DNA of 64,000 bases. Origin: Lamellibrachia columna (taxonomy: Eukaryota; Annelida; Polychaeta; Sabellida; Siboglinidae). Location: positions 9,106,868 to 9,170,867 of the forward strand of contig OY759268.1 in NCBI GenBank assembly GCA_963662155.1, given 5' to 3'. The notes below the pieces were generated by a model, which worked only from the letters and a program-made list of their open reading frames with translations, was not told the DNA's origin and ran no database searches. How positions within the stretch are numbered: the stretch's first letter is position 1; the number at the start of each line of letters is the position of its first letter. This document shows positions 51,801-62,300 of the stretch, piece by piece. The translations under genes were made by a program, and so were the position numbers.

Positions 51801-54800
51801 TAAGGGTAAATAATCATCGAACAACTTTAGCATGTCAATAAATAAAATCTTTAGTATTTCAAATTTCAACCGATGCCGGTGAATTTACGTTCACAGATAA
51901 CATTAGTTTAAAATAAACAAAAACAATGGGAACTATAATATAGGGATGTCAACGAAAATTTAAAATTGCAAATGTATTGTTTTATATTTTGATGACATGG
52001 CTGGAGCCACGTGAAATTGAAATGAAAATACATTTTCAAATTCGGTATACCCGGTAATACTTTTCGAGATTTTCTGAAGACGTCAAATTAAGCATATTTT
52101 TTCAGATGAATTCAATGAACCAGAAAATAGGCCCAAAACTATTACACAATATTGTATACTACATTACCTCTTTCTAAAAATTAATAATTGCTGACGGTGA
52201 TTAAGGATTGAAAAATAGATGCACATTTGTCACAATATCAAGAGTAGTGGCTACTTCAACAATTGGATTCTGAGCATTATATTTCTCAAAGCATTACATA
52301 ATTATTTTTGGCATACAGCACTATCGACGATATTCAACATTGCTAACAGTGCAATGCGTGGTGCTGTAGTTTATTTAACACAGCAATCGCTATCGTTGAG
52401 TACATTTTCCATATGTAAGTAAATGCAGAAACGTTTCCTCTGCAATTGCTTTACTGCTTAAAAACATATTTCGGTTCGATAATGTCAACAATTGGTTGTT
52501 TGTATTTTATTGTTACAGACGCTGTGTTGTATAACTTAGCCGTGTTACTGCTCGCAACGATCGTTTCTCTAATTGCAAGCGTCAGTCTGGGGGACAAACA
52601 CAAATCAAATGAATTTATTGGGTGTACATGTTGATATACATAAATATTTAATCAACAAAGTACTCACTTTAGGATGGTGACGTCGGACGCCACAGCTGAG
52701 GAAAGCAGGTACTCCACATCGACCATGTTGTCTTTTTTGATGACGATGGAGATATCCAACAGGCCTTCAGGTGCAAGTAGAGCCGAGACATGGCTCCACA
52801 ACTCTGGATTTTGGAATAGCCTAATCAAGTGGATATGGTTAAGTGTCCATCGCTTCAAGTCGTCCTTGCTCTCTCCTTCCACTGTACGAGCAAACCACGT
52901 GACAATAAACATATTCAATTAAACTGCTTGATCGTGCATCTACCAAACTATAAACAATTTACCTTCAACTTCTAAAGTGCACCTATTTTCTCTCTATCCC
53001 ATGTACAAATAACGAACACTTCAGAAATCGGCAGAATTTGACACGTGAATACCTGCTTTAGATTACTCATGGCGCGTATAATTTTTATAATACATAACAT
53101 AATAAATCAATAACATTAGCTTAAAGTGTGCTCGAATGTGCTGTATTTTGATCCATGTCACAACACTTGCATCTAGATTCATGTCACGACACTTGTATCT
53201 AGAACCATGTCACGACACTTGTATCTAGATCCGTGTCACGACACTTTTATATAAATCCGTGTCACGACACATGCATCTAGATTCATGTCACGACACTTGT
53301 ATCTAGATCCATGTCACAACAGTTGTTAATGCGGTTTAACTATTTCTTGATCCAACCCCTAAGGATCAGTAAATTTACAGCAAACATATCCTAAACAAAT
53401 GTGTTTTCTATGATAAAAATTAGATAAATCATTACTTCAGTTATCACAATATGTTTAGGCATGATGTGTGTAGCATCACATAATCAATCCAAAGTTGATA
53501 CTAATTGAATTTTAAACAGATAGCCATCGTAGCATATGACGAAGCAACGACAGTTTATATTTAACTATATAACTAATTACAATTACAGTCGGAAATGTGC
53601 CTGTATACAATTTTATAAATATGAGGTATTCATTAATTAATTAAGGAATTATATTATGAGCATGTGTCGAAAGGAATTTTTACCAAAGTATCTGATTGGT
53701 AGATGCGGCATCTGGGATAAATGTCAACTCTATGTTTGTAGCGTCGATCACCATGGTGATACCTTCACCACCGGGATGTAATCGGAAACACTAGTTTGTT
53801 TCATTTCGCCTCGTTGTAGTGTTGCTGCTAACTGTTGACGACAGGGCTAACGACCATTTCAGATACGGCATTTAGCAAAAGTATGGATGACGTCGACAAC
53901 AAACAAATTGTGCTATATATATATTATCTGACATAATAACTATGTTGTTTGGTTTGTCCAGCGAGTTTGTCCGGCAAGCAATATAATTTATTTCCAATTT
54001 AAATATAAACAAATAATTACAATTCCCCGTTGTCGCCCTTCTTCACAATTTGTTTTGCGTTTTGCTGACATGCATTTGCAATTGTCACAATTGTTCCACT
54101 AATGAACATCCTTTAATTTATTAAACAAATATTACCTTCACAATCCTGGAATCGTGCTTGCCACTTGCTCTCTAGAGGCTCTATTCGATCCTCCAGTAGT
54201 CGCCCAAGCTCTGAAGCACATCATGTTATCGGTTGTCGTTGACTCTATACTACGAATTGTCGAAGACATTAACATTGTTTTTGTTTCTGGGTTGTTGTTT
54301 ATCTCAAATGTTCTCTTCCAGGTGAACATACGCATCAGTAACAGCCGCTACACGTCTTTCGTTGCATTCACTTCTAGTCTCTATCTTTCGAAATAAACTA
54401 TATTTCACTTCGTTTATGCGCCTTGCATTGTTTTCTCAGAAGCACACCATTAATTAATATAACGTATGTAATTATCATTCAAATTAATATAGATCACACT
54501 TGAAATGGAAGTCGCTCCCGTTCGGTTACCGATGAAATAGTTTTCATAAAATAGCATTGCTACCCAGTATGTTTGCACGATTAAGCAAATGTGATTTCCG
54601 CATAACGCGACATTCCATTTAAATTAAACAACAATTACAATTACAGCAAATGGATGCCACGGTCCAATCCTACACTCACCCGAGTCTTACTATATCCGCC
54701 GCATCCTTAAGGTTTAGACCTGTCAATACGACAATTAGATCCTTAATCATGACGACGTCATCCGACTGGTTGACTGACGTTTGACGCCAGTTCACCAAGA

Positions 54801-55406
54801 CTTCGTAATTGAAGCGGCAAGTGTTCCTGGCGTATTCGTCCTCCGCCTCTCTGGTGCGAGGCTGATCAACGCATATGAGTAGAAGCTGCCAGAAGACATT
54901 CCCGATATAATTGGCGACTTTCGCCAGACAGGCATTGGTGATCAGCTTTTCTGGAAAGAAAACCCGGAAGTTTATCTTTAATACGGTCTACGACGTATCA
55001 AACCCTTACAAACATTGAACATATTTAACTATAATCACTTTTGCACGGCAAATGATTAGCCATGCAAACATCGTTTAATAAACTCTCGAAGACAACTGAC
55101 ATCAGCTAGCGTTCAAGTTCAGTACAACTTTGTTAACTCAAACATCGGTAACTAGAACAATGTTTATAATTCCAATGAGCAGCCCAGTGCCACTGTGTTG
55201 CACCGGCTTGATGCACGGATAACTGGAAGAGTCCACTCTGTCGCTCCAGCTTCGAGTTCACCGCGATGTTACACGTAGGATACGTTAAACATGTGAAATG
55301 GGAACAAATGCAGTGAATAACTTCGTATATTACGCATTATGCACACATTCAGCATGGGAAAAAATTAACTATGTAAACACTGTGTCACTGACATTTCATT
55401 TTGAAA

Positions 55407-55474
<68 letters not shown>

Positions 55475-55713
55475 ATATTATCATAGCAATCTCCAACACC
55501 TTCCTTCAACAAATATCTCACCGGATTCGTTGGTTGTTCTTGGTTCACTGCCCGTCCCACATGAACAAGCGCCACCTGCATCACCTGCACCACCTGCATC
55601 ACTTGCATCACCTGCACCACTTGCATCACCTGCACCACTTGCATCATCTGCACCACCTGCATCACGAACACAACTTGCATCACATGCGCCACCAGCTCGG
55701 TTGCCATACTGAT
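45196..55713 (-). CDS. DEATH-LRR gene (multi-exon, minus strand)
   Basis: Exons in transcript order: 55713-55522 (Gly/Ala/Asp linker), 54950-54680 (DEATH), 54210-54136 (coil), 52881-52668 (helical), 46999-46898, 46407-46321, 46003-45923 (LRRs), 45718-45646 and 45213-45196 (stop). All borders are GT-AG. Phases agree everywhere except DEATH (ends phase 2) to coil (needs phase 1), which implies a frameshift or an unseen exon. The domain mix is that of innate-immunity or apoptosis adaptors related to NLRs: the DEATH domain makes homotypic contacts and the LRRs sense or bind. No P-loop/NACHT is seen. First exon(s) upstream of 55713 were not found. A decayed duplicate of the helical exon lies at 50207-50420. 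Functional status is uncertain. Confidence 0.7.
45646..45718 (-). CDS. DEATH-LRR gene, C-terminal cap exon
   Basis: Acceptor tgttttcag|C, donor GTG|GTAAGT. It reads LGVFRLSPGVSRRLKKEIDW then RIVV. The 'RLSPGVSRRL' helix follows the last LRR and probably caps the solenoid. Confidence 0.65.
45923..46003 (-). CDS. DEATH-LRR gene, LRR exon 3
   Basis: 81 bp, phase 2 to 2. It reads CRYNELTDEVEDSVRQTLRD then LSGLTI. 'YNELTDE' plus an amphipathic helix is the ribonuclease-inhibitor-type LRR pattern. Confidence 0.72.
46321..46407 (-). CDS. DEATH-LRR gene, LRR exon 2
   Basis: 87 bp, phase 2 to 2. It reads LPSTGLTDAGLKRVCQTIMS then SCRQLTWL. 'STGLTDAGL' followed by a helix and 'LTWL' is a typical 28-29 residue LRR unit. 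Confidence 0.75.
46500..46890. repeat. ATT/ACT trinucleotide-rich intron
   Basis: Loose ATT, GTA and ACA triplet repeats between LRR exons 1 and 2. Confidence 0.7.
46898..46999 (-). CDS. DEATH-LRR gene, LRR exon 1
   Basis: 102 bp, phase 2 to 2. It reads IGDWTRPIDVSADEEAVEQL then CRGLEGVPQVERL, ending as an LRR helix and the start of the next strand. Acceptor aatacag|C, donor CTAAT|GTAAGT. Confidence 0.72.
47010..49030. other. Large intron of DEATH-LRR gene; no exon seen
   Basis: AT-rich. It includes TTAG-rich runs (48425-48640) and a TA tract at 48816-48872. No further LRR exon was recognised. Confidence 0.5.
49030..49230. repeat. Segment duplicated at 50755-50930
   Basis: Shared landmarks are 'ttttgaaagtgta', 'tatttgactgtcat.taaaaaca' and 'atgctgttaaata', with about 1.7 kb between the copies in direct orientation. 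It belongs to a wider pattern of segmental duplication in this intron. Confidence 0.65.
50207..50420 (-). pseudogene. Decayed duplicate of the helical exon
   Basis: It is the same length (214 bp) as the exon at 52668-52881 and aligns without gaps: MKGESGDDTKRRTLDVIHLL against EGESKDDLKRWTLNHIHLI, and MASGVASDVTSL against LSSAVASDVTIL. It keeps the phase-2 donor CTAAT|GTGAGT. It has lost the acceptor (TACAG became TGCAA) and has TAA at 50251-50253. Flanking intron sequence is duplicated too (about 49800-50640 against 51840-53100). Confidence 0.8.
50930..51320 (+). repeat. Dispersed repeat, copy B
   Basis: Reverse-complement partner of 44785-45075 (see that entry). It contains three successive 'gacctacgatgaccta'-like phrases near 51270-51330. 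Confidence 0.65.
51330..52110. other. Intron sequence; no exon seen
   Basis: AT-rich. Part of it (about 51840-51910) belongs to the segmental duplication with 49800-49890. Confidence 0.5.
52668..52881 (-). CDS. DEATH-LRR gene, helical exon before LRRs
   Basis: Acceptor cgtacag|TG (phase 1), donor CTAAA|GTGAGT (phase 2). It reads EGESKDDLKRWTLNHIHLI...PELWSHVSALLAPEGLLDIS...DNMVDVEYLLSSAVASDVTIL. It is helix-rich; the 'VEYLLSSAVASDVT-x-L' end leads straight into the first LRR strand. In NLR proteins a comparable helical region precedes the LRRs, but no NACHT is attached here. Confidence 0.72.
53154..53325. repeat. 26-bp tandem repeat, about 7 copies
   Basis: The unit catgtcacgacacttgtatc plus tagatc repeats with point changes. 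It is intronic in the DEATH-LRR gene. It shares its period by chance with the 6.7-kb array but not its sequence. Confidence 0.85.
54136..54210 (-). CDS. DEATH-LRR gene, coil exon
   Basis: 75 bp, acceptor gtgcttcag|AG, donor GTGAAG|GTAATA. In the frame that joins the next exon it reads LGRLLEDRIEPLESKWQARF then QDCE, a short amphipathic coil. The start phase does not match the DEATH exon donor; in the mismatched frame it hits TGA. Confidence 0.6.
54680..54950 (-). CDS. DEATH-LRR gene, DEATH domain exon
   Basis: Acceptor ctttccag|AA, donor CTCGG|GTGAGT. It starts KLITNACLAKVANYIGNVFW and later has EVLVNWRQTSVNQSDDV and LTGLNLKDAADIVRLG. The six-helix length (about 90 residues), the conserved Trp of helix 5 (NWRQ) and the closing 'L...DAAD' helix are DEATH-domain features. 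The domain mediates homotypic assembly in apoptosis and innate signalling. Confidence 0.78.
55411..55469. repeat. (TA)n microsatellite
   Basis: TA run about 50 bp beyond the linker exon's donor. Confidence 0.9.
55522..55713 (-). CDS. DEATH-LRR gene, Gly/Ala/Asp-rich linker exon
   Basis: Acceptor tctccag|AT, donor AATCCG|GTGAGA (phase 1), in phase with the DEATH exon. In that frame it reads QYGNRAGGACDASCVRDAGG, followed by GDASGA/GDAGGA repeats made from a 9-15 bp unit (gatgcaagtggtgcaggt), then SCGTGSEPRTTNES. It is a flexible low-complexity linker. Other frames give MQVVQV or HHLHHL peptides; phase and borders favour the GDASGA frame. Confidence 0.6.
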
Positions 55714-55959
55714 CTGGAGAACAAAAGTGAAAAGAATACTAGCCGTGCAATGTGTCCATTTCACGATGTCGTAGTTTACCAATGAAATACACATGCACGC
55801 GCGCACGTAAGCGCGCACTGACAAACAAACATACACATGTACCCACGGACGCACACACCACTTCCACATATTAAGTGTCATAATATGTGGTAAAGGTAAC
55901 CAGAGCGTGAACAAAGTTAAATATATTAATTTTAATAAATGCAAAAGCCTACTGAAGAT

Positions 55960-56115
55960 TAATAACCTATTCTGCTGCTGACGACTCTAAGAAAGACGTC
56001 ATCTGTCACACAGAGTGAAAGACTTCCTTTCGCCAACCCAAGGTGGATTTAGACGCGGGAGGTCGACTGCAGGTATCAGTCAACGGTGGCTTGAAGCGAA
56101 GTGCCAACGATAAAA
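55960..56115 (+). mobile_element. Scrap of YADD-family LINE
   Basis: It reads PILLLTTLRK, then after a deletion a frame like SPTQGGFRRGRSTA, corresponding to 38128-38255 of the other copy. A TA tract and then the family's 3' UTR (56545-57040) follow, so this is an internally deleted copy. Confidence 0.65.
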
Positions 56116-56444
56116 GTAGACGTAGTGGAGCGTCAGATCGGGAATACGAGAATGACAACATATGCGATAAGTTATCTTACCGGCCATTGTTTCACGACGT
56201 TTCAGCTGTGTTCACGGTCGATATTCGGTTGTGTAATTCAGTCGGCGACGACGTCCAGCAGAGACGGCGTTGGCTCGAATGTTACCTCTGCGTATTAGGA
56301 AATGACCAAACATGATATTACTACGTGGATAATGAAGAAAACAAAATTGCGTGTAGTCGCCACGCGTGCATGTCTGTGGGTGTATATGTGCGGGTGGACA
56401 GCGTGCGTGCGTGCGTGTGTGCATGCGTGTGCGAGTGATTGTGC

Positions 56445-56446
<2 letters not shown>

Positions 56447-56524
<78 letters not shown>
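56447..56524. repeat. (TA)n microsatellite
   Basis: About 78 bp of TA after a GTGCGTGC-rich shoulder. Confidence 0.95.
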
Positions 56525-56526
<2 letters not shown>

Positions 56527-56544
56527 GTAACACCTAGTCAACTG

Positions 56545-57040
56545 CTTCATCAACTGATTTAGCCTACCCCAAATCCGGTTCATTGGTTTCCAAATATGTA
56601 GTGTGTGAATAGTTTATGTAACATCCGCAGTCGATATAATAAAATGCCTATTTTTCAGATCATCGAAATAATTTACTTCAGTCGTTAGATCTGGTAAGGA
56701 TCAAAATAGTGGATATCCAAAGTGGTAAACACTGTATGGATCAATGCAGATCATGGACGTGACCTCTGTCCTCTCGCCGACCACATGACAAAGTTAAAAA
56801 AAATCACCAAGGAAGAAAATCGTGATTTTTCAGCATTTCGATTTTCACTTCAGTTAATGGTTGAACTAGCACTAAGTAGTTTAATAGTTTGTCTGACGAC
56901 TTCATACAAAAACTACATGCAAAAGTTGCACAAACGAGCTAGCATGTTGCAGTGGGTACTAGGTAGGTTTTGTTTTTCGCAAAATTAACTTGAAATGAGA
57001 CTAGCAAAACTATCGATTTGATTAAGCACCTTTATATCGA
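56545..57040 (+). repeat. LINE 3' UTR, copy 5 (plus)
   Basis: Collinear with 39346-39780 over its whole length, starting with the end of the ORF ('aactgatttagcct') and continuing to 'aatgagactagcaaaa'. Confidence 0.75.
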
Positions 57041-58420
57041 TATTCGCACTGTTCGGAATTCAAACACGACACCTCCAACCGCTTCGCCAAACTCCGTCCG
57101 CCTATAAAGAGGTCCCATACAAAACCGTTCTCCCGCACACGATAACGCTAACATATCTGGAACACCCGTGTTTATGTTTTCACAAATTGTTTATGGTTCG
57201 TGTTGTTTCCGGCACTTGACAACCTTCTGTGAACGGACTAGTCTGTATGTGTAGTTACTACAATTTGATGGTGTTAGGACGATGATAATGCCTGCCTATT
57301 GTTGGTGGCAACCGACGTAGTCCATTCGAAAATAGACCAACTGTGAATTGATCATCCGTGTAATGTATTGTAGGCCGGCGTCAGTTCTGGTTGTAACCGG
57401 TTCCTTGCCACAATTACCCCCACTAGTAACCCTTTATGTAAACTCTGCTCTTTCCTCGGGTCAGTGACTCTGAATGCGCCACGTCCTCGACGACACGGAC
57501 CGCTCAGACATTGCCGCGCTGCGTCTGACCCGGGTCTAAGCCGCACGCACGTTACATCTGTGACGATGCGACGGCGAAACGTGGTCGTTGTTGGAGATCA
57601 ACACCTGACATTAATGTGTGATACAGATCTTTTAAATGGTGTCGTTCTGTTGGTAATTATCGACTAAGTTTCGCAATTCCAATTCAACCATTCCTGTGTC
57701 ATTATGCTTTCGGCTAGGCACTGATTATCCCCATAGCCCGATCTAGGCTTCACATTTGACCAATGCAATAAATGATATGACACTAAACTTTCATAGGATA
57801 TATTACACAGAAAACAGCCCGCCTCCGATGCAGTTGAACCAGGGATGGATCCGGGTCAAGTATCGACACGGCGCACGAAACAAGACTTTCTTTCGCCAAC
57901 ACGCTTGAGAACCGCCATTAATAAATCACACGCATGTTTGATTTTTCGTGCAGTTTCATGTTAGCTGCTTTATTGGTTTCACGCTCTAGTTGATGAGACC
58001 ATTTGATCCGTAGGTGGGAGATTAATATTATTATACATGCGTCAGAATGTCCTACGAGTTGCGAACATAATATTTTATCGATGATTTCCTAACTGTCTGT
58101 AAACTTGTAGTTATGAGGAGGGAGGTGCAAACATCACTAAATGCACCATTTTGCCAGCCTTTCCGCTGCGCTGTCAAAAGTCTGCAGAAAATGAAACTTG
58201 TTGGTTTTGGTATGTTAATGTTACATGTAGACGTATGTATATTCAAACTGCCATGATGTTCAGAAAACTTTAAACGTATCATTTAATTAACGATATGTTG
58301 CGCCAACGCCGCTCACTCGGGTGACAAGGAACAGCAGGAATGCTGTTGGTGGGCTGTGCTTTGTATATATGGGTAGTTTAAGTTATGCGATGATAAAAAC
58401 CACTAGGCACCTTGCGCCAT
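57040..58420. other. No recognisable gene
   Basis: The 57.45-57.60 kb part is GC-richer and open in one minus frame, but I see no family resemblance. Confidence 0.5.
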
Positions 58421-58426
58421 GTCTAG

Positions 58427-59160
58427 TGATGTCACCACAGAAGGCTGGGACACTGGTCCAGTGACGTCGCCAGAGAAGGCGGGACACTGGTCCAGTGACG
58501 TCAGCACAGAAGGCCGGGACACTGGTCCAGTGACATCAGCACAGAAGGCCGGGACACTGGTCTAGTGACGTCATCAGAGAAGGCCGGGACACTGGTCCAA
58601 TGACGTCGCCAGAGAAGGCCGGGACACTGGTCCAGAGACGTCGCCACAGAAGGCCGGTCACTGGTCCAGTGACGTCACCAGAGAAGGCCGGGACACTGGT
58701 CCAATGACGTCGACAGAGAAGGCCGGGACACTGGTCCAGAGACGTCGCCACAAAAGGCCGGTCACTGGTCCAGTGACGTCACCAGAGAAGGCCAGGACAC
58801 TGGTCCAATGACGTCGCCAGAGAAGGCCGGGACACAGGTCCAGTGACGTCGCCAGAGAAGGCCGGGACACTGGTCCAGTGACGTCACCAGAGAGGGCTGG
58901 GACACTGGTCAAGTGACGTCACCAGAGAAGGCTGGGACACTGGTCCAGTGACGTCACCAGAGAAGGCCGGGACACTGGTCCAATGACGTCGCCAGAGAAG
59001 GCCGGGACACAGGTCAAGTGACGTCACCAATGAAGGCTGGGACACTGGTCCAGTGACGTCACCAGAGAAGGCTGGGACACTGGTCAAGTGACGTCACCAG
59101 AGAAGGCTGGGACACTGGTCAAGTGACGTCACTAGAGAAGGCCGGGACACTGGTCCAGTC
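58427..59160. repeat. 35-bp minisatellite carrying TGACGTCA
   Basis: About 21 copies of a unit reading 'ccagtgacgtcaccagagaa' plus 'ggccgggacactggt', period 35 bp (for example TGACGTCA at 58879 and 58914). About eleven copies carry the exact palindrome TGACGTCA, the CRE bound by CREB/ATF bZIP proteins; the others have TGACGTCG or similar. The minus-strand open frames are artefacts. Confidence 0.92.
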
Positions 59161-59624
59161 TGACATTGCAGAACCACTCAAACAGACGCTCATTGCCCGT
59201 CACTTACATGCCTTCGGGGGTCAAGATAACCATCAGACAAGTGCGATTCTTCCCTTGTGTTGACTACATGCTACCCTCAAGTTACCGGTGCTATCCCTAC
59301 CTCTTTGCCGGCCTGCGTCGTGACGGCTTTGTGCCATTCCAGTTACTAACAACGATCATTGCCGCAGGAGTGAACCTCGATGAGACAAACAACTCTGATC
59401 GGCTGTTGCTTTGTTTGTTACTGGCGAAGGAGGTGTTTGCGCGCGCGTGTTTGTGTGCGCGCGCGCGTACGGGTGCGTGCGCGCGCGTGCATATGTTTTC
59501 CTTCAAGCCGCATCAATGGCCCACGGTGCCAAAGATCTAAAACTTAAAAACACTTTTCTGGTTGACTATTTTAATGAGACCTCATTCCAAATGACAACGT
59601 CATTGTCAACAATTAAGATGGGGA

Positions 59625-60010
59625 TCGGTTGGTCCCACATAAGACGGAGAAAGCGAATCAGATGGTCCCACAGAAGACTCAGAAAGACAATCAGATACTA
59701 TCACAGAAAACTCAGAAAGAGAATCAGATTATTTCAAAGAAGATTCAGACAGAGAATCAGCGGGTCTCACAGAAGACTCCAAAGGAGAATCGGCGGGTCT
59801 CACTGAAGATTCTGAAAGAGAACTAGAAGGAATATCATAACACTTAGAGAGAAAATCGGGGGTTCTCACTGGATACTCAAAAACAATCAGGGGTCTCATT
59901 TGACTTGATCAGGAGGTCACACATGAGACTGATAGAATCAGAGGATCTTACAAACACACCACAAAGAGAATCACGGCTGTCATAGAAGACTCAGAGAGAG
60001 GGGGGTCTCA
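59625..60010. repeat. Degenerate ~30-36 bp repeat (aga-ctcagaaagagaatcag)
   Basis: About ten diverged copies of 'agactcagaaagagaatcag' plus a short GGTCTCAC word. Frames are open by composition. Confidence 0.75.
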
Positions 60011-60019
60011 CAGAATATT

Positions 60020-61020
60020 TAGAGACAACGTTTAAAAGATAGTTCGCCTGGAAAATTGTGATACAATGTCTGACAAAACGATTGTATGTAGTCCAGTATG
60101 CAGTCCGTACGACTGATTATATCAGTATCTCTTTACACACGACAACGTCAGACTTGATTATTACAATGATAAGCTCTCTACTCAGGGATGTGTTCAACAC
60201 TGCTGCTGCACTAGCAGGCTGGGGCAGCGCCTACAGAAGGGAGAGCAATTTTAATCCACCGCCGCATTAGCAATTACAAGTTCTGTAGAAGTAATTTGCG
60301 CGTCACAGTCTAATGACCCGTTGTATCAATTGTAAACGTTCAAGTCTGCACGCATGATGAGATTTATGTAATACACAAGAATACATTCACGTCAGTCGCT
60401 GCACGGTACGTCGAGGGCTTGCCTTTAGACCAGAGTTGCGTTGACAAGGCAGTATTGTCCTGCACTGAACAGCCATTTATGTGTGTGTGTCATGTGTGAC
60501 TCGCTGGCCGCCGCGAGCGGCGACCGTCTTTTGTGTTTATGTTAACAACTCAGTCAATCTTATTTGGGTCATGTTTTGTGGATGCTGCCAGCAAGAACAC
60601 CAGCGGGGGGGTGGTCAAGTTTAGTAACTCATTAATTTGCCACACTACCGTGCAGTAGCGACACAGGTTATATTCATGGAAAAAATAATATCCCAAATCC
60701 TAAGTAGGTCACAGCCCAAACACCTACCAGCCCACACCAAATAATTCACAGTTGACATTACAGTCAGGCGGGAGTTGAGAGTCGCGCTCACGGTTCACTG
60801 CGGCTGCTCCTGTGAGTGAGTGCCCTCCCGACCTGTGTTCGCGGCTAACGGCGTGTGGCGTCGAAACGGACTTTCAAATAATCGACAGCAAATGCGAAAC
60901 GGGGCGTGCATATTTTTGGGGAAAGGCCCGGAACGAGTTTTAACGCCAAATGGCTTGGAATGGGTGTTCCATGTAAATATGTCATTGACATTTGTAGATA
61001 GATAATGGCATAATGCAACT
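60020..61020. other. No recognisable gene
   Basis: Mixed composition with GC-richer patches near 60500-60620 and 60780-60960. No exon could be tied to a known family. Confidence 0.5.
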
Positions 61021-61023
61021 TCT

Positions 61024-61205
61024 CACCAAATTGGAAAGAATTACATGTAGATTAAGGTATGCTTTGGGCTCACGGAACGAAACAAAACGATGATTTATTT
61101 TGTTTTGGCTGTTCCGTCTACAGAACATACACCTACTAGTATCATCATTCCGTGAGTCCAAACATACCTTAGTCTATATGTAACTGTTTTCCATTTGTTA
61201 AAACG
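61024..61205. mobile_element. ~180-bp foldback (MITE-like) element
   Basis: The left arm 'ttacatgtagattaaggtat' (61041) pairs with 'cataccttagtctatatgta' near 61163-61183. Pairing extends through 'ctttgggctcacggaa' / 'ttccgtgagtccaaa' and outward through 'ccaaattggaaa' / 'ttttccatttgt'. It is non-coding and resembles a short inverted-repeat element. Confidence 0.65.
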
Positions 61206-61330
61206 TTAATACAGACGCCAATAACCAAGGTTTATTAATGCATCCAATGCGGATAAAATGCCCGTGTGAAACACCTGCTCTGTCCGTTTGGGTGTTTTTA
61301 TCTTAAATTTTAATATAGAATATTAAATGG

Positions 61331-61374
61331 TTGGTTGGTCATCGTGGCCTACTTCGGCCACGATGACCAACCAA
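61331..61374. other. Perfect 19-bp hairpin with 6-nt loop
   Basis: Left stem ttggttggtcatcgtggcc (61331-61349), loop tacttc, right stem its exact complement (61356-61374). The transcription direction is unknown and no U-run follows, so it is not a bacterial-type terminator. It may be a tiny foldback element or a hairpin-forming RNA. Confidence 0.85.
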
Positions 61375-61409
61375 GCTGAACGACCGTCGAGCGCTCGGAG
61401 GCACCCATG

Positions 61410-61550
61410 CAGGCCGTGAGACGACCACGCGACAACCTCACTACAGGCCGTGAGACGACCCCACAACAACCTCACTACAGGCCGTGAGACGACCCCACAA
61501 CAACCTCACTACAGGCCGTGAGACGACCCCACGACATCCTCACTGCAACC
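61410..61550. repeat. 34-bp tandem repeat, 4 copies
   Basis: The unit caggccgtgagacgacccca plus caacaacctcacta starts at 61410 and 61444 and recurs to about 61550. Confidence 0.88.
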
Positions 61551-61751
61551 TACCTGGCGATTAAATCCGGCGGCGATTCGTCGACTATACGTGTCCTAAC
61601 CCGTGTGCGCTTTGACTAGACTGGCCCCGCTCACACTGCTCGGCTCGCGACGTTGCACAAACACCGACCGGAAGTACGTCACAGCGATAGGAATGTATGA
61701 AGCGCCGTTCATGTCAGTGAAGCGTGCATGGGATTGGTCAACGGTCGCGAT

Positions 61752-61845
61752 GAAGACCACATAACACAATTGTATTGGTGGCAATGTTAACGTTGTAGGT
61801 TGAATACTACAGTACACAGTTGTATTGGTGGCAATGTTAACGTTT
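61752..61845. repeat. ~53-bp tandem duplication
   Basis: The word ttgtattggtggcaatgtta, followed by acgtt, occurs at about 61769 and again at about 61822. Confidence 0.7.
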
Positions 61846-62300
61846 TGTATAATTATAATAAAACGTTACCATCAAGCATTAAATACAATTTCACAGCAAC
61901 TGACACCATCCCATTGTCAAGCTGACCAAGTTTTGTCAAGATCATATAGCTCGAGCTCTTTGAAAACGCCCCGATGTGGGATTCTCGGCAATTTAAAAAA
62001 AATAGCCATGTATTTATGCGCCCACATGGCCTATAGCAGAACAATTCCCATAAATCCCTCGGCCAGTTAAACTCTAAAAAATGCACTATTTCACAGCCAA
62101 TAGCTTCAACAAAGAAACATGTGAATATGCCTGCTCAATTGCACTTATATGTCACTTCATTTAAATGGTTTAAATTCGCATGTAACAATTTAATACGCCC
62201 TACATTCGTGTGAAACAATAAACAGGAAGGTCAACTGTGGTAGACCCCAAATAGGGATTGTTTTGAGAAAGTGTGACATTTTATATCAAGTTGCGGCAAA

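Noticed and set aside
55408..55944. 178-codon frame with MQVVQVM repeats, and HHLHHL and PPAS frames on the plus strand
   Set aside because: Splice borders and phase with the DEATH exon support the third frame (GDASGA repeats) instead.
59166..59540. 124-codon open frame with hydrophobic segments (DYMLPSSYRCYPYLFAGLRR)
   Set aside because: Ends in a GCGC/GTGT repeat, lacks splice or homology support, and its upstream end lies in the minisatellite.
61331..61374. Rho-independent terminator
   Set aside because: Eukaryotic context, and no T-run follows the stem.
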